Source: Bacteroides mediterraneensis
Lineage (GTDB): Bacteria; Bacteroidota; Bacteroidia; Bacteroidales; Bacteroidaceae
Assembly (NCBI RefSeq): GCF_025993685.1
Contig: NZ_DAJPEN010000001.1
Coordinates: 992,001-1,056,000 of the forward strand
Direction of reading: 5' to 3'
DNA length: 64,000 nt
Shown: piece by piece, positions 18,307-24,142 of the stretch
How the letters are laid out: each line of letters begins with the position of its first letter
Numbering within the stretch: position 1 is the first letter of the stretch
Position numbers and translations under genes: made by a program
The notes under the pieces: model-generated
What the model saw: only the letters and a program-made list of their open reading frames with translations
What the model was told of the DNA's origin: nothing
Database searches by the model: none

Positions 18307-18386
18307 GACACGGATTCCGTCGTTTTCAGATTTTTATTTCTTAATTTAGAATAATCTGTGAAAACGATGGAATCCGTGTCTTTTTT
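18307..18386 (+). terminator. secA terminator: long inverted repeat with T-run
   Basis: Arms at 18307-18331 and 18354-18380 pair over about 25 bp (GACACGGATTCC matched by GGAATCCGTGTC, with one mismatch and a 2-nt bulge) around a 22-nt loop, followed by TTTTTT. The stem is unusually long for a simple terminator. Confidence 0.8.
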
Positions 18387-18392
18387 ATTTAT

Positions 18393-18400
18393 TACTTTTG
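18393..18400 (+). promoter_or_regulatory. -7 element for the DUF6340-type lipoprotein
   Basis: TACTTTTG matches TAnnTTTG and lies 26 bp before the ATG at 18427, just after the secA terminator. Confidence 0.55.
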
Positions 18401-18426
18401 TTTCCAAACAAAAAAAGTCGCAGATT

Positions 18427-19413
18427 ATGAAGAAATATATGTGGGCCGGAATTATTCTGGCAGCAACGATGCTTGTTTCGTGTGGAGGCTTGCAGACATT
18501 TACTTTTGACCAGCTTCACCCGGCTGAAGTCACTTTCCCGGAACAGGTGCGTACCATAGCGGTAGTGAATCATGCTCCTTCCATTCCTTCGCCTAAAAAG
18601 AATTTGCTTACTTTGGGAAAACTTGAGGGAGATGGAAAAGTGCTGGCAGAAACCTTGGCAGGAGGATTGGCCGACAGCCGGTATTTTAATCAGGTGATTA
18701 TTTCCGACTCTGTACTTACGCAGGAAAGAACCGGAGGAGAACTGATTCCTCAGGCAGTGGTAGACAGTTTGACTCAAGTGTTAGGGGCCGACATGATTCT
18801 TTCGGTAGATCAGATACAGTTGCTGACTGCTAAGAAAGAAATTTATTATCCAGGGTTTGTTCCCTTGGCCGCTTTCGATTTGAAAATCCGTCCTGTAGTG
18901 CGTGCGTATGTGCCTTCACGTCTGATGCCGGTAATGACACTGGCCAAGGTGGATAGCTTGTTGTGGGATTTTACACCTGCATTGTCGGATTATAATGTGG
19001 TGAATGAAGCTTCCAATCACGCGGCCTACACGCTGGTCAACCAGCTGGTGCCTCATTGGGGAAATGCCGACAGGATTTACTTCGACGGAGGAAACCCGGA
19101 CATGCGTGATGCGGCTGTATCTTTGCGTGAAGGTGACTGGCAGGAGGCCGGCCGGATTTGGACAAATCTGTATAATTCGCTGAAGAAAGGAAAAATGAAA
19201 TCGCGTGCTGCCTTTAATATGGCTTTGGCCTGCGAGGTACAGGGGCAGATGGAAGACGCCAATTCGTGGATTGAGAAGGCCCGGAAAAGCGCTTCTCCAG
19301 GATCTGAGGAAGAGCGCGCTGCTACCTTCTATGCTGCCATTTTACAGGACCGCACGAAAGATTTTCTGAAATTAAACCTGCAAATGCGGCGTTTTGGCAA
19401 CAATTTCAACTAA
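18427..19413 (+). CDS. DUF6340-like lipoprotein with C-terminal TPR
   Basis: About 328 aa. The start at ATG 18427 gives a lipoprotein signal (MKKYMWAGIILAATMLVSCG, Cys19). The mature part begins with a domain that resembles the DUF6340 family annotated in Bacteroidales (TIAVVNHAPS ... DSRYFNQVIISDS ... VLGADMILSVDQ), followed by a TPR-like helical region (AAVSLREGDWQEAGRIWTNL; AFNMALACEVQGQMEDANSW). The sequence is clear of acidic residues after Cys, which argues for a periplasm-facing anchor. An earlier in-frame ATG at 18358 falls within the terminator stem and is rejected. Confidence 0.8.
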   Translation: MKKYMWAGIILAATMLVSCGGLQTFTFDQLHPAEVTFPEQVRTIAVVNHAPSIPSPKKNLLTLGKLEGDGKVLAETLAGGLADSRYFNQVIISDSVLTQERTGGELIPQAVVDSLTQVLGADMILSVDQIQLLTAKKEIYYPGFVPLAAFDLKIRPVVRAYVPSRLMPVMTLAKVDSLLWDFTPALSDYNVVNEASNHAAYTLVNQLVPHWGNADRIYFDGGNPDMRDAAVSLREGDWQEAGRIWTNLYNSLKKGKMKSRAAFNMALACEVQGQMEDANSWIEKARKSASPGSEEERAATFYAAILQDRTKDFLKLNLQMRRFGNNFN

Positions 19414-19419
19414 TATTTC

Positions 19420-19448
19420 TTGTCTGATTCATTTTTTTTGTACATTTG
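19420..19448 (+). promoter_or_regulatory. Promoter of the small acidic protein
   Basis: TTG at 19420-19422 and TACATTTG at 19441-19448 are 18 bp apart. The -7 box lies inside a short GTAC-flanked palindromic stretch. Confidence 0.55.
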
Positions 19449-19470
19449 AGTACATATAAAAATATAGCCT

Positions 19471-19920
19471 ATGGAATTAAGTGAACAGTCACGTGCTGCA
19501 ATTGCTTCTGCTTTGCAGGAAGCCCTTTGCCGGTATGTCACGGGAGGAGAAGATTCTGTTGTGACAGATATTCATCTGCAACCGAATTCGGACAGCGGGG
19601 AATTGGTTATTTACGATGATGATGACCATGAATTGTCCCGTGCGATTATCAGTGAATGGGTGGATTATGAAAGCGATGACTTTTATACCGTAGTGGAACC
19701 GATTCTTCGCAAGGAGATAGAAGCTTTAAAGGAGACGGGGCGACTGGATAAACTCTGCCTGATGAAACCTTATTCATTTGTGCTGGTGGACGATGAAAAG
19801 GAGACTGTGGCAGAACTTCTGATTGTGGACGAGGAAGATACCTTGTTGTTGAGTGGCGAGTTGTTGAAGGGGCTCGATGAAGAACTCGATGCCTTTCTGA
19901 AAGACTTGCTGGAGCGTTAA
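19471..19920 (+). CDS. Conserved small acidic protein, function unknown
   Basis: A 149-aa soluble protein that I do not recognise. It is strongly acidic (YDDDDHELSR, VDEEDTLLLSG, LDEELDAFLKDLLE) with a mixed alpha/beta pattern and no signal peptide. It has its own promoter and is followed by the MBL hydrolase after 11 bp, so the two are probably cotranscribed. It could be a small adaptor or chaperone-like factor; nothing in the sequence shows which. Confidence 0.7.
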   Translation: MELSEQSRAAIASALQEALCRYVTGGEDSVVTDIHLQPNSDSGELVIYDDDDHELSRAIISEWVDYESDDFYTVVEPILRKEIEALKETGRLDKLCLMKPYSFVLVDDEKETVAELLIVDEEDTLLLSGELLKGLDEELDAFLKDLLER

Positions 19921-19931
19921 AGTCCGATACA

Positions 19932-20930
19932 ATGGGAGAGCGAATCACATTCCGCCGTAACGAGGGGTTGCGGAGCATACATCCCCAGTGGAGAGGGAAT
20001 CCGACAGTCAATGGGAAATTTTTCAATCGCCAGCATCGTTGGAAACCCGGTATGGGGAGTGTGTTGAAATGGCGTTTCTCTCCCAATCCCCAGCGGAAGG
20101 AAAAGCGGACCATCAAATGGAATCCAAAAGTCCATTATCTCACTTCTTTGGATAAAGTGGTGGGGAATTCTTTAATCTGGCTGGGGCATAACTCCTTCTT
20201 CCTGCAGCTGGGCGGAAAACGCCTGATGATTGACCCTGTATATGGGAACATTCCGTTTGTCAGGCGTCGTAGTCAGTTTCCGGCAGACCCTTCTATTTTT
20301 CGTGAGATTGATTACCTGTTGATTAGTCATGACCATTTCGACCATCTGGACAAGCCCAGCGTAGCCCGTCTGGTGGCCGACAATCCCCAAATCAAATTAT
20401 TCTGCGGACTGAATACGGGGGCACTCATAAAGAGTTGGTTCCCGGAGTTGGAGGTGATAGAGGCTGCCTGGTATGAACAATATACCGATGGCGACTTGTG
20501 CCTCACGTTTCTGCCCGCCCAGCATTGGAGCAAGCGGGGAGTGAGCGATGGGGGAGAGCGCCTGTGGGGATCCTTTATGATTCAGGGAGGCGGCATTACC
20601 ATCTATAATAGCGGGGATACCGGATATGCCCGTCATTTTGAAGAAATAGCACGGTTCTTTCCGCATATCGACTATTGCATGATTGGAATAGGGGCTTATA
20701 AACCTCGCTGGTTTATGAAGCCGAACCATATTTCTCCGTATGATGCCTTGACGGCCTCGGCAGACATGCATGCACGGGTCACGATTCCCATGCACTATGG
20801 CACGTTCGACCTCTCAGATGAACCGTTGTTCGATCCGCCTCATGTGTTTGCGGCAGAAGCCAGAAAGCGGGGGATGCCTGTCATCATTCCCGAACTGGGA
20901 GAGGTCGTGAAGCTGCAACCTCTTCGCTGA
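19932..20930 (+). CDS. MBL-fold hydrolase, UlaG/NAPE-PLD-like
   Basis: A 332-aa metallo-beta-lactamase-fold enzyme. The motif LLISHDHFDHLDKPS supplies His133, His135, Asp137 and His138; later ligands are seen in LPAQHWSKRG (His), YNSGDTGYARHF (Asp) and TIPMHYGTFDLS (His). The basic N-terminal extension and the WLGHNSFFLQLGGKRLMIDP strand fit the family of NAPE-phospholipase-D-like hydrolases. These cleave phosphodiesters of lipids or related compounds, but the true substrate cannot be read from sequence. The last residues run to a strong hairpin terminator. Confidence 0.88.
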   Translation: MGERITFRRNEGLRSIHPQWRGNPTVNGKFFNRQHRWKPGMGSVLKWRFSPNPQRKEKRTIKWNPKVHYLTSLDKVVGNSLIWLGHNSFFLQLGGKRLMIDPVYGNIPFVRRRSQFPADPSIFREIDYLLISHDHFDHLDKPSVARLVADNPQIKLFCGLNTGALIKSWFPELEVIEAAWYEQYTDGDLCLTFLPAQHWSKRGVSDGGERLWGSFMIQGGGITIYNSGDTGYARHFEEIARFFPHIDYCMIGIGAYKPRWFMKPNHISPYDALTASADMHARVTIPMHYGTFDLSDEPLFDPPHVFAAEARKRGMPVIIPELGEVVKLQPLR

Positions 20931-20970
20931 AGAAAATCCTGAAGAAAACGATAGAAAGAAGAGATCATAA

Positions 20971-21026
20971 AAAAAGTCCGGAAACCAACTTTTCTGAATG
21001 ATTCAGAAAACTGATTTCCGGACTTT
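20971..21026. terminator. Nested bidirectional hairpin terminator
   Basis: Outer arms AAAGTCCGGAAA / TTTCCGGACTTT enclose an inner hairpin TTTTCTGAA / TTCAGAAAA. It ends the MBL hydrolase on the plus strand and, with a T-run on the other strand, the small gene at 21084-21179 on the minus strand. Confidence 0.8.
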
Positions 21027-21083
21027 CTATATGAGTCTGTTTTGTTCAAGTCATACATAAATCCGCCGGTCATCGGCAGCGGG

Positions 21084-21179
21084 TTACTTCGTGTGAGTGT
21101 TTTCGCTCAACATGACGTACCCCCAGATCATCGGATCTGCATTTGCAATTTTGTGAAGAATCTTTGTTACCTTTTTCAT
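21084..21179 (-). CDS. Micro-protein 1 of the DPMxWGYVMLS family (31 aa)
   Basis: A 31-codon frame from ATG 21179 to TAA 21084-21086. Residues 1-25 align without gaps to the 25-aa protein at 43213-43290, with 14 identities, including DPM-W-GYVMLS (residues 15-25, Ile18 variable). The N-terminal half is basic (MKKVTKILHKIA) and the middle hydrophobic, so membrane association is possible. A GAAAGGATAAC ribosome-binding-like stretch precedes the ATG, matching GAAAGGGTAAC before its paralogue. It has its own promoter (-7 at 21362-21369), a leader of about 180 nt and a terminator. Function unknown. Confidence 0.72.
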   Translation of the reverse strand: MKKVTKILHKIANADPMIWGYVMLSENTHTK

Positions 21180-21361
21180 AACTGTTATCCTTTCATTTGC
21201 TTTTAAGTTAGTACCTATTATATTTAATCTCTAGTTTAGTTTTTCCGGGTGCTCTTCGCAGAGGACCTTTCGAAGCTTTATGGTTTGTTTTTGTTATCCT
21301 TAATCTTTTTATCCTTTCCCTCCGGTACCCTTTCGGGCCCTTCGTTCGTTTTATTACACTG
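21180..21361 (-). other. Long structured leader of micro-protein 1
   Basis: About 180 nt between the promoter and the ATG. It contains hairpin-forming stretches such as GGTCCTCTGCGAAGAGCACC and a CGAAGGGCCCGAAAGGGTACC-type GC-rich fold near the 5' end (positions about 21320-21345). A leader this long for a 31-codon gene suggests post-transcriptional control or a dual RNA role. Confidence 0.5.
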
Positions 21362-21369
21362 CAAAGGTA
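21362..21369 (-). promoter_or_regulatory. -7 element of micro-protein 1
   Basis: Minus strand TACCTTTG, a full match to TAnnTTTG. The 45 bp upstream align closely to those upstream of the second micro-gene. Confidence 0.7.
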
Positions 21370-21388
21370 ATGCCTTTTTTCTAGAAAA

Positions 21389-21404
21389 TATGTTTTATAG
21401 CATA
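21389..21404 (-). promoter_or_regulatory. Proximal dyad TATG-N8-CATA
   Basis: Centre about 31 bp upstream of the -7 centre, roughly position -40 from the expected start. The second micro-gene has the same dyad at the same distance (43473-43488). Such a position suits an activator that contacts RNA polymerase. Confidence 0.5.
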
Positions 21405-21428
21405 TATTTTTATTTTCCTCATGTTTTA

Positions 21429-21442
21429 TTGATGTAAATCAA
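21429..21442. promoter_or_regulatory. FNR/CRP-like operator TTGATGTAAATCAA
   Basis: Perfect TTGAT-N4-ATCAA dyad, the form bound by FNR/CRP-family regulators. It lies 70 bp upstream of the -7 centre of the micro-gene and 242 bp upstream of the divergent sigma-factor gene. A near copy with the same flank (ATGTTTTATTGATGTA) is at 43513-43526. Confidence 0.6.
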
Positions 21443-21683
21443 CCAAGCTGAGTGCTGCTGACAAATTGTCGTTTTTGCCTGTCAGTATCGGCTGACAGAA
21501 TTGCGTTTTTTGTGTGGGGGTAATGAAAATGGCAGTCTGACGAGGGATATGGCCCGATGGAGGATGTGTCAGGTTTCACTTGTCCTGAAAATAAATGATA
21601 AGATTTTGTGTTTCTTTTGTTACAAAAGGTATAGCTTTACGTTTACCTTTTTGAAAACAACTTGTACGACCGATTTAAGAAGC

Positions 21684-22190
21684 ATGAGCAAAGAGACACT
21701 GACATCGACCTTCACTGATTTGAGAAAGAATTTTCTCAGGTTGGCAATGCGTTTTCTTCCCAATAGAGAGGATGCCGATGACGCATTGCAGGAGGCTTTC
21801 TTCCGCTTGTGGAAACATGCAGACCGGATTGACTCGCGCGAAGAGGCAGAAGCTCTTACGGTTGCTACGGTGAAGAACCTGTGCATTGATGTCCTGCGTA
21901 AAAAGGAGCATCTGCCTACGGTGGAACTGGACGAACACCGGGACGAATCTGTTACCGATTCGGCTGACGAGATTCTGGAGAAAGAAGAACGTTTCCGTGC
22001 AGTGGAGCGTATCATTGCACAGAGGCTGACACCGCTTCAGCAACAGATTTTGCGGATGAAAGAGTATGAAGGGAGAAAATACAATGAAATAGCCGATATA
22101 CTGGGTATGCAAGAACCGGCAGTACGTATGCAACTGTCGAGGGCGAGAAAGGAAATCAGAGAATGTTATTTAAAACAGATGGAACGATGA
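21684..22190 (+). CDS. ECF-type RNA polymerase sigma factor
   Basis: About 168 aa. Region 2 is seen as LRLAMRFLPNREDADDALQEAFFRLWKHAD (residues about 18-47) and region 4 as LTPLQQQILRMKEYEGRKYNEIA (about 114-136) with the HTH AVRMQLSRARKEIRE. The start at ATG 21684 (MSKETLTST) fits the usual length; the frame is open 61 codons further upstream without domain support. The stop overlaps the next gene (ATGA). The following gene has one membrane span and takes the place of an anti-sigma factor, so an envelope-signal role is inferred. Confidence 0.92.
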   Translation: MSKETLTSTFTDLRKNFLRLAMRFLPNREDADDALQEAFFRLWKHADRIDSREEAEALTVATVKNLCIDVLRKKEHLPTVELDEHRDESVTDSADEILEKEERFRAVERIIAQRLTPLQQQILRMKEYEGRKYNEIADILGMQEPAVRMQLSRARKEIRECYLKQMER

Positions 22191-22657
22191 AAAAATACGA
22201 ACGTACTATCCCACAATGGAAAGAACTGGCCAGACGTTATTTCGAGGCTGAAACAACTGAGGCCGAGGAGGAAGCGCTGGTACGCTTTCTGGCTACTCCT
22301 GCCGCGCAAGGCAAGGAATTCGATGAACTTCGTGCCGTGATGGGGTATGCCGCTACCGGACGTGTCCTATACGGCAGACGGCGCACACGAGGCATGCGGT
22401 TGCGGTATTATGCGGCGGCAGCAGTGGCAGGTCTCATCGTACTGACCACTGCCTGGCGGCTGACGGAAAGTGCAAATGTATGTGTGGCTTACATCAACGG
22501 ACAGCGCTGTACCGACAAGGAAGTGGTGCTTTCCGAAGCGCTGAAATCAATCGAAAAGGTGAGTCACCGCTCCTCCGAAGAAACAGTCCAGAGTCAGTTG
22601 TCGGATATATTCCAGACACTGGAGGAAGGTGGAACGGAATCAGTTGACAAAAAATAA
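22187..22657 (+). CDS. Single-span membrane protein, possible anti-sigma factor
   Basis: About 156 aa. Cytoplasmic N-terminal part (MKKYERTIPQWKELARRYFE, then acidic ETTEAEEEALVRFL), one transmembrane helix (YYAAAAVAGLIVLTTAWRL, about 75-93) and a short periplasmic tail with two Cys (CVAYINGQRC). The layout and the ATGA overlap with the sigma gene suggest an anti-sigma factor, but I see no zinc (HxxxCxxC) motif nor a FecR domain, so this is inferred from position only. Confidence 0.65.
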   Translation: MKKYERTIPQWKELARRYFEAETTEAEEEALVRFLATPAAQGKEFDELRAVMGYAATGRVLYGRRRTRGMRLRYYAAAAVAGLIVLTTAWRLTESANVCVAYINGQRCTDKEVVLSEALKSIEKVSHRSSEETVQSQLSDIFQTLEEGGTESVDKK

Positions 22658-22680
22658 ATTGAATAATAGGAGAAGACGAT

Positions 22681-23130
22681 ATGATAAGACGATGGATTAT
22701 GTTATGGATGTGTCTGCTGGCTGTGCTGCCCGTGTGTGCACAGAAGGGGATGCATGTGGAAGACTTGTTTGGGAGCCGCTTCAAGCATGATAAACAGGCC
22801 GTGGAAGTCCTTATCAAAGGAAGGGAATTGAAAAAATATCATCTTACACTTTTCCGCAGCCTGACGATAACCGATGAACCGGCTGTGGCGGAAGAGATAG
22901 AGGCACTGGTAGGGCTGGATGCCCAAACCGCAGTCGACAAGGAAGTGGGCAAGGTCGGGAATAGACTGTATTACGGTTTCTACTGCTTTCCGGCACAGGA
23001 CGATAATTACCGCTATCTGTTTTATCGGAATGCTGCGGTAGCTCCTGGCAGCAGTAAGAAGATGGAAGTGACCGTGGTATATATGGAAGGAAAAATCACG
23101 CTGGAAGAGTTGAAACGGATGTTCAAGTAA
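22681..23130 (+). CDS. Secreted DUF6108-like protein
   Basis: A 149-aa protein with a signal peptide (MIRRWIMLWMCLLAVLPVCA) and a small alpha/beta mature domain (VEVLIKGRELKKYHLTLFRSLTI ... KVGNRLYYGFYCF, residues about 41-104). It resembles Bacteroides proteins annotated DUF6108. It lacks a lipobox, so it is probably periplasmic. Third gene of the ECF-sigma operon. Confidence 0.7.
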   Translation: MIRRWIMLWMCLLAVLPVCAQKGMHVEDLFGSRFKHDKQAVEVLIKGRELKKYHLTLFRSLTITDEPAVAEEIEALVGLDAQTAVDKEVGKVGNRLYYGFYCFPAQDDNYRYLFYRNAAVAPGSSKKMEVTVVYMEGKITLEELKRMFK

Positions 23131-23159
23131 GAGAAAATAAACAAAATACGATAAGAGAC

Positions 23160-24047
23160 ATGAAAAAAATGATTTTGCTGGTGGTCACTTTGCTGACCGC
23201 AATGGGCGGATATGCCGAGGGTGGAGATTCGCTGAAAGTGGAAAATGTGATGTGTATACAGAAACCTGAGCAGGTGAAGATTACCGAATCGGGCAGTCGT
23301 TTCACAGTAGAAGTGGAGGGGAAGGAAGATAATCCGAATTTCCGTTATGTCCGTGAGGTGGAGATGTCTTCCTCAGACGTGTCGGTGACAAAGGAACGCA
23401 GCGGCAACTGGGATTTCCAGATTCCGTTCAGAAAGCGGACGTCGGAACGGAGGCATCACCAGAACCAGCTGGTGGTGAAAAACCTGAAGATAGGACTTTC
23501 CTGTGTACAGGGCGCTCCCGAGAACATGGACGTCAGTATGGGGTCGTCGTGGGAGATTACCACTCCTACCTTAGGATGGGAGTATTATCCGTGGGCTACG
23601 GAGACTTCTTTTTCCATTGGAGTGGCCTGCAGCTGGCGTAATTACCGGATGACCGGCAAGCAGCGTTTTATAAAAGAGGAGGGAAGAGACATGACGGTGG
23701 GACCCTATCCTAAAGGGGCCGATATTCAGTTCTCGCGTATCAAAGTGTTCAGCTGGGCTGTTCCGGTGATGCTGACTCATAAAACAAAGCGTAATTTCAA
23801 TTTCAGTCTGGGAGCCATTGTCAATTTCAACACGCATGCCAGCCTGAAAACGCGGTATAAGTTGGACGGAAATGAATATAAACTGACCGACAGCAATATC
23901 CATCAGACTCCGGTGACCGTCGACCTTCAGGCAGCCGTCGGTTATAAGACCGTAGGCTTTTATGTGAAATACAGTCCTTGCAAAGTGCTCGATTCTACCT
24001 ACGGCCCTGAGTTCAGTGCGTTGTCCGTAGGCATCGTCTTGTTCTGA
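23160..24047 (+). CDS. Outer-membrane beta-barrel protein of the sigma operon
   Basis: A 295-aa exported protein: signal peptide (MKKMILLVVTLLTAMGGYAEG), a non-barrel N-terminal part with alternating charges, then repeated amphipathic strands (WEITTPTLGWEYYPWATETSFSI ... VFSWAVPVMLTHKTKRNFNFSLGAIVNF, about 130-225) and an aromatic final residue (GIVLF). It looks like an eight-stranded-type barrel. As the last gene of the operon it may be an effector or a sensor of the sigma/anti-sigma pair. Confidence 0.75.
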   Translation: MKKMILLVVTLLTAMGGYAEGGDSLKVENVMCIQKPEQVKITESGSRFTVEVEGKEDNPNFRYVREVEMSSSDVSVTKERSGNWDFQIPFRKRTSERRHHQNQLVVKNLKIGLSCVQGAPENMDVSMGSSWEITTPTLGWEYYPWATETSFSIGVACSWRNYRMTGKQRFIKEEGRDMTVGPYPKGADIQFSRIKVFSWAVPVMLTHKTKRNFNFSLGAIVNFNTHASLKTRYKLDGNEYKLTDSNIHQTPVTVDLQAAVGYKTVGFYVKYSPCKVLDSTYGPEFSALSVGIVLF

Positions 24048-24061
24048 ACCGGTAAAAATAA

Positions 24062-24121
24062 ACCCCGTCCTGAGCCACCGTTACCAGGTTTGTGTTGCGT
24101 AACGGTTGTTCAGGACGGGGT
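24062..24121. terminator. Bidirectional terminator with nested hairpin
   Basis: Arms ACCCCGTCCTGA / TCAGGACGGGGT enclose ACCGTTAC / GTAACGGT. It separates the convergent sigma operon and valS. Confidence 0.8.
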
Positions 24122-24142
24122 GTGTTTTATAGAAACTGCGCG

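Noticed and set aside
20997..21010. Symmetric sequence CTGAATGATTCAG considered as an operator
   Set aside because: It is the inner loop stem of the terminator at 20971-21026, which explains it better.
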